Of a stretch of DNA of 64,000 bases, positions 46,201 to 57,800 are shown one piece after another. The notes under the pieces are model-generated. The model did no database searches. It was not told the DNA's origin and saw nothing but the letters and a program-made list of their open reading frames with translations. The DNA comes from Ectocarpus siliculosus. Taxonomy: Eukaryota > Sar > Phaeophyceae > Ectocarpales > Ectocarpaceae. The translations under genes were made by a program, and so were the position numbers. The first letter of the stretch is position 1; each line of letters starts with the position of its first letter. The stretch spans positions 826,193 through 890,192 of the forward strand of contig FN649726.1 of the NCBI GenBank assembly GCA_000310025.1. Reading direction: 5' to 3'.

Positions 46201-48133
46201 CAGTGCGGTGCACAGTGCTGACTGCGTAATTCGTAATGCGACAGATCAAAAGGAGGCCGGTGCGTGCGAAGCCGAAAAGGAGGGACGGGGGGCGGGTCAG
46301 CATTACCTAGGCCACGTTCACGAATTGTTATTGTTTTTCTTTTGTGAAGACTCCAAACAGTACCAACTTGGACTGACTATTTTCATGTCATTGAACTCGA
46401 GGTTTTAATTTTGCCGTCTTCAACTCCTTTCAGACAAATATTTGCAGTTATTTTCCGGTGAGTTGTTGCCCACCAGATCAAATACCCACGGTAGCAGGTC
46501 TACGATGTGTGGCATATGTTTCACCCTCGAAAGCTCTTGACATTTTCAGATGGCTTTCATGCCCACAAGCGAGGTCAGAATCCCCTTGAACCCTCCGGCT
46601 AGTGTCTGCGGATACATTCAAAACACGATGTACCGTGGTAGAATCCTAGGACGTGGCATTCCGTTCTGGTCGCGATACTAGGGATACATAACGGGCATAT
46701 TGATGGGCATCCCAGAGCGGTCGAATGCTCCCTCGTCTGTCCTGAAGGGTGTCGAAGCGACGGTGGTCATAAGTGCCTGGAATTGTTTCCTCATCTTCTC
46801 TCTCTCTCTGTCTCTCTCTCTCCTGCCTGCCTCTTGAGCTAGTTTCTCGAGATTGGGTGTTGGCTTTTTGGAGCTCAGATTACGAACAACAGTACGTATG
46901 TTCGCAACGACATGTGATCGGAACGGTATAGGTGGACAGGTAAACGTGTGGCGCGTTCACAGTGGATATGATTCTCGTTCTTCCTTTCCGGGTGGTATTG
47001 AGCAAAAACCAGGTGTTCGACAGACAGAGAACCCTGGCCGCGACCGCCTCCTTAAAGAAACATTACTGTTGCTGCTTCGTCCAAAGTGCGGCTTGACCAC
47101 CGTCGCTTCGACACCCTTAGGGACAGACAAGGGAGCATTCGACTGTTCTGGATCTCCGTCCGAATGTCCCTTGTGAAACATATCGCGACCAGTACGGAAT
47201 GTCACGTACTCAGATTCAGCCACGGTACATCATTGCATTTGGATGTACACACACAAGGCGCCATAACTATATTTTCCAGATCTCCACGCCTTGTGTCCAC
47301 CCAGACTTAGGTCGAGTGAGTTTTCACTCATACAACCCCCGAGCATGTTTTCTGCCCGCATATTGTCAGCAACGCAATCTCGGCACGAAGTCCTAAAGGG
47401 TGGTATGATCCAAAAGCTTGATACCCGCCGGTTTTAGACGGGCTTGGCCAACGCTCACGAGCTTTGAGGCTGAGCAGGAGCCGGTTGTAAGGTGTGTAGC
47501 CATGCCTTTGCACACAAGTCGACTTGCCGGACGCGTAGAGTCTCAGCTCGAGCGGATGGAGACGAAATGGCCAATACATTAGCAAACCCCACAGGTCTCA
47601 CGTGCACACTTGATGTGACAAGGCCAAAAGGAACTATGCTATGCAGGATTTTGAATAAAACGGGGGCTTCGCCAGGTGTTGCATGCCTTCATCAGGCCCA
47701 ACGACACGATAATCACTACCATCACCACCACGAACAGCTTCCCACACCTGTTCAAATAGTACATCTGTTTTCGAGACGATTCCATCTTGGCCGCCAGAGC
47801 ACTGTCCGGCACGCTCTTGTAGTTCCCACCCAAGCCGTACCTAGAGTCCAAGAGAGTCACCACAAGTTGTAGCAGTGTAGCAGCTGATGTCAAGAGCACA
47901 ATGGTCCTGGAGTTCGCTGGACGAACGGCGGGAGAAAGTTCCTACGGAAATCTCTAAACCAAGTGCTGCGGGGGGTCGGCAGGAATGTCTTCGTGTCAAA
48001 CAGGTCTTGCCTTGGGAATCGCAGGGGATACAGCAGCGGTGATCACAGAATATCGACTGCAACCCTTGCTTGTGGGACGCTCCCACTACTGGCCAAGGCC
48101 ACACCGAACCCCTGAGGTTTGCCTCATCTTAGC

Positions 48134-48870
48134 TCACAGTGTATCTAGCGACATGAGCCACATTTTCAGCCCGTCCTTGGCGAGCATGTCCTCGTAAAGA
48201 ATCTTCTCATAAAACGGCGCCCACATCTTGACGGCGTCAAAATCTAGGATTTTGGCCTGAAAATATTGGCGTTAACGCACACACAGAGAGACACATAGGG
48301 AGAGGGAGGGAGAGAGACACACACAGACAGACAGACAGAGAGAGAGAGTACTGGTTACGAGCAGGCACGTGAGGGGGAACGCACACACCGCTACAAGCAG
48401 GAGGCTCCCTACCATAGACAAACATACCGGCAGGCGACAATGAAAGAAGAATGCAAGAAGAGTCGTTTAGGCCAGGGAGTCACAGAGGACCCACACGCCC
48501 TATTGATAGACGCACGAAAGCGAGCGAGACAGAGAGACCGCATCACACCGGGGGAAGATTGGGATCAGACAGCAGAAGAGCATACTCGAGGGATTTCGTT
48601 CTGTGAGGGCGAGATCATACAAGGCAACAACAAGACACACCTTGATTCACCAAAACGCATATCTACCCGACCGGACGAGGGAATCGGGGATAACCAAACA
48701 CATGCCAGGTTGGCCCAAGTGACTGCGGCAAACAAAAAATCATCAACCTTCCGCAGCTCATAGATGTTCCCGTACGCCTCTCCGCCCGGGTCCAACTCAT
48801 AGATGGCGGACTCGTCTCCTGGCCGACAGGGAAGTACCTCCCACGGCAAAAAGTTGTCGATGCAAGGCAA
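48134..48870 (-). CDS. Sulfotransferase C-terminal exons
   Basis: Exon 48870-48748 begins LPCIDNFLPWEVLP and contains YELDPGGEAYGNIYELRK. Exon 48256-48134 begins AKILDFDAVKMWAPFYE and contains KILYEDML, equivalent to the RYEDL segment of the family. Both joins are phase 0. The intron between them holds a GA/CA-rich microsatellite (about 48275-48349). Confidence 0.8.
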
Positions 48871-51800
48871 CTGATGGCGGCAATGACGGCGGCAACAGCA
48901 ACGTCAACAGCAACAAACGACGTACGGTGTAGTACTCTCAAAGATGTGTCCAACCCGACCGAAACAGAAATTGTTCGTCCAAAAAAATGCGATAGCACGC
49001 ATCCCCCAAAAGCGCAGGTGAGTTTGGCGGAGGCGTTGTAGGATCTAGATGGTGATAATTTTGTGTGGCCACGCCGCGCACAACATAGGGGTACAGCTCG
49101 AATCGCATCAGAAAAGGAAAAAAAATAAAAGAGCACCAGCGACAACCATAACGATATACGGCTTCAAGCCTCAACAACGGCTTTGTTGCAATGAACTCAC
49201 GAGGGCTTCTCTACACGAGATGATCGAAAGGTTGCATCTCCGTACTGAGTCGTGACCCCGGATCTCCCGTGACTTGTGCACAGCAGCAAAAGCTTGCCGT
49301 TTCGCCGCGAGGGTCAGTTTTGTTCGCCTATTCGACAATGAAAATGTATCTACGTGGGTACCTCGAAGAAGGTGCGGGCAAAGATAAGAGCAAGTGAAGG
49401 TGCGACGCGGATGCCGATGTGCACCGAATTCAAAATGCGCAATAAAAGCTCGGCAGAATAGAGGAGGAGTTTGAAAAGCATTAAAAGGTAGCGAGAGCGC
49501 GAGTAAGGAGTACTCGAACCGGTAGTGTAGTGAACATGAGCATTGAATTTGGAGGGTAGAAAACCAGCAACGACCATTCATGTTGTCCCCCATCGACATG
49601 TGCCGTCTGCCGGGGGTTCAAACCGAGGAGCAAAAACAAAAGAAGCACCCGGAACAAGGGTCAGCGTGAAACCCACCACAGACAAGATGGTTTGACACAA
49701 TTCCAAGCAGGTGGACACGAGTTGGAAAGGGTGGATGTGACGACATACAGGTCCATATCGTGAAAAAACATATCCCACAGGACTAGCCAACAAATCGTTG
49801 CCACAGCTTACCTCGTCTTTGGCCCTGATGAGCGCCTCCTTCCTGGCGTGCTTCTCTTGCTGTCGGGGTGCGGGACGGCCATGGAACGGAAAAAAACACG
49901 AGGAACAGCGGATACCAATTATACCAATGGCGTCGGCGACACGGGTGACGGTGCGTTTCAAGACATTGGGACGAACACACTTCGAAGGACAACTGCTGTG
50001 GCCAGTGCTGACCTGGCCGTAGCAAGCGTGAATCGATTTCAATTTGTCGACGCAGGACATTGGGTATCTCGTCCGCATGCGACCATCGGCTACCACGACT
50101 CTTCTATGGCGTTGGTATGGCGAACCTCCACAGAATGCGGGTGAGACGGAATGAGAAAGTCTGATGCTTGGCGGTGCCACTCCTGTGGAGTGGCAAGGAC
50201 CTCAGCGGCGTGTCGTGTTGCGCCCCAACCGACGTATGGACTTTGCCCCTGGGCTTGCGAATATGTCTACGTGCTCTGCGATGATCACGAACCTCGGCGC
50301 CCATAATCCATGGCATCGTCATAAACTTGCTCATGTCCGGAATGCTAGCATGCGCCTGTCGAGCAAAAACGACCGAAAAATTATCCGGCGAATACAAAGA
50401 TTCAGTTTGATTATTGGATTTGATAGACAAGAACCGATATAGAAAACGTCACCCGGCCCATTTATCTCAACGTCGCTAACCAAGCATTGGAAGAACCACG
50501 AGAATTTGAAGGGCCGAAAGGTACGGGATTCGACGTGCGAAGACGGTGCCGTACGTTCCCGCTAATTACCACTTCGTACCATGCACGCTTGAAACGTATT
50601 TTGGGTCGACCAGGTGTCATCATAATTTGATACATGAATGCAACCATTAATTACTGTTGCGCAAGCGCACCTCCACACAAACCCAACCCGGAGATTGAGT
50701 GGACGTCAGCATCACAAATCGTGCCCCCTGCATCTGAGCATGTCATGGAACTACTGACTACCCTGACTAGCTTTACATACGCGTATGTGCCTTTGTGAGC
50801 ACCGGAACAAAAACACGGAGGTACAGAGATAACTGAATACACGAGTAAAAAACATACAAACAGGGAGGCCCTCCCACACTTTGGCCACCGACAAAGCTAT
50901 TCCTACCCTAGAATTGTGCGGAATGAAAAGCACAACTGCAAAGCACCTGAGCGTGCCATGGGATCTTGTGCATCCCGCTGATCCAGTCGTAGGGGTTCCG
51001 CCACATCGCGACCACCAGGGTGTGGTTGATGTCCTTGCACGCGGGGCACTGCTGCCCTTCTCTGCACGGCCTTTTGCCGTCGTGGATATCTTGGTAGATG
51101 CGATCTTGAAACCAGTGCTGACAATGGTGCGAGGAGGGAATATGGCAGACGAGGAACAGATGGATTGGGATGGGCGGGATGTCGAGCTTCCGAGGGAGAG
51201 AATCGAATCCTGGTATGTACGACGCACAAATAATGGTGTTGCGCATGGTGGGTTGTGTCGACTTTTCGCGACTTTCGTTCCAGGTTTGAGAAGAACATTT
51301 GCTGCTCGCAATCCAAAGCGATGCCGTGACCTGCCGTCATCATCCTCGCCTCCTGAACAACGGGTAACTCGGGACAAGTAGAAAAATGAAAAAATCTCGT
51401 AGTTGTCTGCAAGAATTCACCGCGCCCTTGACACGTCACACACACGCTGTACAACTCACGCGCCATAGGGTTGGGATGGCCATATAACACCTCAACACCT
51501 CTGTCGAACATGCAAGCAACCTGCCCATGTTACCTTCCACGTGCAAAGCGTCGCGGTGACCGTGATGTCCTTATCTCGAAAGTAGTCTTGCAAGAACTTC
51601 ACCATCCACGTTGTCCCGCTGTGCCTCTCGCCAATGAGCGATATGTACTTGATTTCCAGAGGGCCAACACCTGTTGCGGCCGGGGAAAACAGAGAGGGCA
51701 GGGAGGGAGGGGCGGGGCAAGGCGAGGGGGTCGAAAACAATGTATGTATTCATCCGGGTAGTTTGCAACAGTGACGGTTCGTGTTAGAGAAAATGTGATT

Positions 51801-54800
51801 GCACTCATGCGCTTCATCACTCCCAACGTTGTCGGGTGGTTCGACTCATTCCATCCGCGCCCTTGTGTATTCCGATCGTTGTCGGGTTTACTCCCAAACT
51901 CATTGCTTTGGGTGTATTCTGAGTGAGGTGCTTCTAGATTGGTACCTGGTATGATAGACATTATATTTTCGAATTCCCACCCCCGTGCATAGGTTCGTAC
52001 TGTGAAAGGCTACCTGCATCTCACTACAATTCCCGCGGCTTGGTGTTGAATCCCCTGCGGCTCCAAACGTTTCGTGTTGACTTACGGAAACAAAATCGAA
52101 ACGTTTCTGCCCTTCCCTGAAACTCCGAGCGCTGTTCCGTTCAAGCATGTTTGCGGTTCAACACTGTTTTCCCATTGTTCTGGGTCGAGCAATGTTTCCA
52201 TCAAAAGCAGTGTCCCCGATTCTGAAGGGGGCGCCAGCGTCCACTAACATTAACATTTCATTCTGGCCTTTACGGAGTTCATAAAGGCAACCAAAGAAAA
52301 CAGCTATGGTCAGCTCCTCATTGGTGGGAATTGATCCGCAGCAATCAAAGATATTTTTTTGTTTCTTTTCTTTACTGTTGCACGTGGGGAGCAGTAAACA
52401 ATGTCGCCCATTCCTCAACACTGGGCTCCAGACTCGGAAACCTGTTGGCATCCTCCACACCGAGGATAGGTAGAAGTCGAAATAGTCGTGTGGAGGTCTG
52501 GCCACGTGATGGCAAAAGGAAGGCGTTTCGTTGAGGCTGAAGAGTTGATCGGCATGCCCAGAGGGGCTGCCTACGCAAGAGAGAACGTGATTACCAGGGT
52601 TCTGAACTGCAGTTCTAGGCAGGATGTTCATGTTCTGGTGGGAGCTGCAACTCCCAAGGATTGCGACGAAAAACCACTAGACAGGGGGTGTGCAGACCTT
52701 CACCCTAACCACAACCCCAACTTATCCGTTTCGATACTGAATCCAATATGATTGTTACTTAGAAAAACCTGCTTACACCACTGTGTGCATACTTAGAAAG
52801 ACCTGCGTAGACTACTGGCCCAGAGATTTTTACGCGAACTACGACGTGAGGTAGGCGTGAAGATCGAGTGAGCAAAGAGTGCGGACATCGTGAAATGGTC
52901 ATGGCGCTGTCGCACTGCAAAGGCCGTGGTGTGGGCTTTATTGGTATGCCGTTTGTTTTGGTTTTCTGGATCCCTTCATGCTCTCTCACTGTTAAAAATA
53001 TGTGTGCCCATTTTCGGGTAGGTACGTAGCCTCTGGCCATGGAAGGTGTCCGCGTCTGCTGGACCACGACGTGCTACCTGAGCAGGGATTGTATTGCGAA
53101 CACAACAACACACATTAACGGTTGTCTTTGGAGAATAAACAGAATGTTTGTGGCTTGGATATGAGTCCGATCTGTGCATCCTCTGTGGGGGATACGCGTA
53201 TTGGAAGTATGGGTGTGAGGGTATGTGTGCGGTTGTGGTCCAAGTGCGGGGCCCCCGGGAGCACGCGGCGGTGTGCTCCCGGCACTTGCCTGAGGGGCTT
53301 GCGTGTCGAATACCAGCTTGCCTGAGGGGCTTGCGTGACGAATATATACAATACATGGTCCTTTTTTATCAGCTGTTCCTGGGAAAACATAGTCCCCAGT
53401 CTCAACACCACAGACCGCTGAGGGCGGCAGTGCACTAACACGATATCGTGGAGCCTAGCTAGGCCAGGTGTTGGTACAGCGATGACGGAAAGAGAGAGAG
53501 AGTGGAAGAAGGAATGAAGAAAGCGGAAGCCGAGAATGCGGAGTTACGGAGGGAACTTGAGGAGGAAAGGGAGCGCAGTTCAGCGGGGGACGCTACTAGA
53601 GATAGGGTGGATGGCGCTGGGTACGCGTCGGGGTATAATAGGGGTGGAGCAGCCGGGGGGGCGGACACCTTTGGAGCCGGTGGAGCGGCTACTTCTTTTC
53701 GAGATGGTCCAGTGCAACAGCAGTACAGGGACCGCAAGCCACCAGTGTACGACGGCAACTTCCCGCTCTTCAAAACGATATTCGAGGTCTTCCTCGCCGG
53801 CGAAGATCTTGGGCACACACTCACTCCGCCGGCGAGTCCTGATCAACGCATCTGGCTCATCCACACCTCCAGGAGCGAGAACATAAGATTCCACAGTGAG
53901 AAGCGTGTGCGTGATCACGAGCGTGCTTTCGATTACTTGAGGCCAGCCACGAAGGGGGCGAAGTTCCAAGGGGGCGAAATTCCAATCGACGATTCTTGCT
54001 GTAGGGAATGTGTCGGGGGCATGGGAGGCTGCCCAGGAGTTTTGTCTTCCGATGAGTAGCTCTGAGAAGGAGGCCCTGAAGTTGTCTCTCGCTAACATGA
54101 AGATGCAGCTCGGAGAGGACCCGCAAGACTACTTTCTGAGGTTTAACAAAGTGCTGAATACGCTTCGCGCTGTCAACGGTTATGAAATCCCGGAAAGTGA
54201 GGTCCTTGCGACTTTACGTAGAAGCCTCTCGGCAGACTACGAACAGGTCAAGACCGTGCTCATGCATGATCACACGCTCACACGCAGAAGCTTGGAGATT
54301 CTTGTGCGTAGCCACCACGTTGAGAAAAATCTCGGTGATCGTGCTCAGCGGACGGCCGCGCCGGCTGGCGACCCGCACGCTCTTCGTTTCGGCGGAAATT
54401 CACGGCCCAACGGCAACGGCGGCGGCGGCGGTGGCGGCGGCGGCGGTGGTGGTGGTCCGCAGCGGAGGACCGGTGGGTTTTCCCAAGGCAGACAATAGGG
54501 TAGAGATGGACAGCAGCAGCCGGGGTGGGGAGGGGGAACTCAGGGAGAGTACAACGGGGGATATCGCCCGCAGCTGCAGCAGCCGCAACAGTCATTTAAT
54601 CAGCAGGCGCCGCAGCAGCAGTATCAACGGAGATTCCCTCAGCATTTTCCGCAGCAGTCGTTTCAGCAGCAGCAGCAGCCCCAGCAGCAGCAGCAGCCCC
54701 AGGAGTTCACTCCCGCAATGGCGATGGGGTTCGTTCCGGGTGGTCCCAGGGACCCCGGGCGGAACGCAGCGTGGCCGCAGGAGGCATCCCCCATTCCCCC

Positions 54801-57800
54801 GGGATCACCGATGTGCGCCGTGCCCATGTGTGGTCGCTGCGGTCATGTCGGGCACACGGCCATCATCTGCCAGGCTCCTCCGCGATTTTATGGTAGGTGT
54901 TCTGTTTGTGGTGAATCCGGCCACACGGCACGCAACTGCAAATTTAACACATCCAACAATCTGCAGCAGCCGCCGCGCCAACACGCGGCGGCCAACACGT
55001 CTCAGGCACCCCACCTCAACGCCGTAATGCCCCCACCTTACCAGCCTTTCTCGCAGCAGCCTTTCCCCCAGCACTCCCATCTCAACAGCGCGGAGCCGGG
55101 GTATTCGGCAAGTTGTGTAGACGGGTCGATAGCGCACCATTGGCCCGTGTCGGCGCCTCTTCCGCAGCAGCACCTTGCCGTGGTGCATCAGGATGACTTC
55201 AGCGGAGGTGTGCAGCCATGGCAGGGTTCTGGCGGCAGCGGCTATGGTGGTGTGCCCCAGCAGCAGCAGCCAGAAAAGCAGCTTGGCTCGGTGGGTGGAG
55301 CCGGTAGTGAGGTCCAGTTTTCTGTGGGTGATGGGCAGCAGGAGCCGCAGCAGCAGCTGCAACAGCAGGAGGGCCGCGCGTGGGGGGATGCTTCCGGCGT
55401 GGATACACAGGTCAGTGGCGATGAGGGTGAATGCGTTGATGGAGTAGGGGGGGATGGTCATGCCGGTTCGTACCGCACCGTAGAGCCGGTAGGTCCCCCC
55501 CCCGATCGTAATGCTCTTCACGTTTTCTGCCAACACCGTCACCCTGTAGCGTATCCGCCGGCCCCTGTCCCCACTTTGCTGTCGGCGTCTGGGTGTACCG
55601 ACTGGTGGGTTGGTGATAGTGCCGCGTCTACCCACAGCACTAGCAGCACCGACTTCGTGTCGTCCCCGGTCGCCGCGATGGCCCCGGGCACCTCGACGGA
55701 CGCAGCAGCGGTGGTGGCGGCGTCGGCGGCGGGGGGGGCGGCAGCGGCGGCAGCAGCAGCGTCGTCCCTGGTCGCCGCGATGGCCCCGGGCACCCTGACC
55801 TGCAGCAGCGGCGGAGACGACGGCATCTGCGGTTTCGAGAGGGGCGCGTCGTACCCTTTTGACCCTGGAGGATTTTATACGCTGGAGGTGCGTGTGGATG
55901 GAGAGGAGAAGTATGGTGGAGAGACGGATGACCCGAGCAGCGGCGGCCGCAGCAGCAGCAGCAGCAGCAGCAGCAGCCGCGGCGGCGGCGGTAGCGACAT
56001 CGGTGACAGGGGGAACGGCAGCGGCAGAAGCAGCAGCGGCGTCCCCGGTCGCCGCGTTGGCGTCGGGTGTCCAGACGGCCGCACGGGCGGCGACGAGGGG
56101 TTGGACGAAATCTGGAGTGGAGCCCCGACGCACCCTTTCGACCCCGGGAAGGCTGAGGGAGACGCGAGCAGCAGCAGCAACAGCGGCAGCTGTAGCAACA
56201 GCGGCGAAGACAGTGGCGGCGATGGGGGCGGGGACGAGGGGTTGCATGGAACCTGGAGTGGAGCCCCGACGCTCCCTTTTGATCCCGGAAAGACTGAGGA
56301 GGAAGTGAGCTGCAGCAGCAGCAGCAGCAGCAGCAGCGAGGAAAGCGGCAGTGATGGGAACGGGGGTGAGGGGTTAGATGAAACCTGGAGTGGAGCCCGG
56401 ACGCACCCCTTCGACCCCGGTAAGGCATCTTCGCGTTGCGCGAGGAGACGGGGGGCGGTCCCAGGGTTGGCGTACCCCTTCGATAGGGGCAGGAACGGGA
56501 GCGGCAGCGGCAACGGCGGCAACGGCGGCAGCCGCGACGGGAGTGGCGGCTTCGGCCAGAGCTCCGGCGGCGACACCGGCGGCAGCAGGAGCAGCGACGG
56601 GAGTGGTGGCTTCGGCCAGAGCTCCGACCGCAGCAGAAGACGGCAGCGGCGGTTTTGGCCAGAGCCCCGTCGGCGGCAGCGGCGACAACGGCGGCGGTGG
56701 TAGAGGCGGCAGCATCGACGTTACCGGCAGCCGTGTTGGCGCTGGAACTCATGACGGTCGTGGCGGCGGGGGAACGGCAGCGGCGGCGATGGCAGCGGCG
56801 GCAGCAGCGGTGGCGCCCTCGAGTCGACCGGGAACGGGGAGGACACGGTGACAGCGACGATCTCACCTTGTTACAGCCAAGTGGGAAATCATGTGAAACG
56901 TTTACGACTTTGTTCGGTTTTGCGAGCAGCCATGAACGTTTTAGCTTCGCCATTTGGCTTCATATTATTATTATTATTTTTTTCTATTTTTCCCTTGCAA
57001 GCACGCCGTGCACTTTGATGCAGAAAACACGTGTGCCACGGCGTGTGCGTAATATTTTTTTTTCTGTACTTGGTTTCACGATAATAAATGTTCGCTGCGA
57101 CAAGATAAGCATTGCCACAACCTGTGGAATAGGAAGCAGCAGGTGGGGTTTTATTTATTTTTTTTTCCTTGGTTCTTCGTATGTTTTCAGTCGCGTTTTA
57201 CCTTGCAGCTGAATGCTTCATATTATTTCCCTATTCTTTGGCGCTTAGGGTGTTTCGATACTTTTTTTTTTTATGTTAGGTCCTGAGTTAAGCGGTCGCT
57301 CTCTGCGGTGTGTTTTTGGCCGCGCGCAAGAAATGGGATGATAGCGGGTTGCTTGACGTGCGTGAAGGCATGTGGCTCAGGGAGCAGGGTAGCTTTTGGA
57401 GTTCCAGTTGCAAATACAGTTTTCATACGGTACGAATTTTTCCGGAGTTTGATGCCATGAGTGTAACGTGTTTTCATGTTTTTGGTTTGTATCGCATGTT
57501 TTGCTGCTCTTGCATCGAAAATCATGGGGGGGGATGTCATGTATGACCATGATTCTAGGGGGCGTGAGCAGCAATCGAATTGGTTCGTTTTCTGGCCTTG
57601 TCTATTTGTGTTTTAGGTGAACGGCAAAGCAAGGGGGACTGTTGACATCGAGATATTAGCTCGGGGTGAAGTTTGGGAGCTGACAGCAGGGGGGCTGTTT
57701 GCGTGGATGCTTGCTTATATTTTCTATCGTTTCTTGGACAACAGCGACGGTACCGATTATCGGGTGCGCGCTGTTTAGGATTTGGTCCTCGGACACTGTA

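Larger units (their letters stand above)
41356..48133. other. Convergent intergenic stretch with no recognised gene
   Basis: This interval separates the 3' ends of the GT61-like gene (+) and the sulfotransferase gene (-). I recognise no conserved protein. Overlapping frames at 43144-43810 and an open frame at 44870-45107 are unassigned. A GT/GTGG-rich tract is at about 42725-42775 and a CT tract at about 46795-46830. A possible decayed minus-strand coding relic lies at 45840-46200. Confidence 0.4.

Noticed and set aside
53441-53456. Primer-binding site next to the 5' LTR
   Set aside because: The sequence CGATATCGTGGAGCC only loosely resembles an initiator-tRNA complement. No host tRNA sequence is at hand to confirm it.
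54805-56953. Very long minus-strand open frames (up to about 480 codons) antisense to gag
   Set aside because: They mirror triplet-repeat sequence of the gag region and read as Ala, Arg, Cys and Pro homopolymers. The plus strand carries the zinc knuckles and protease-like motif.
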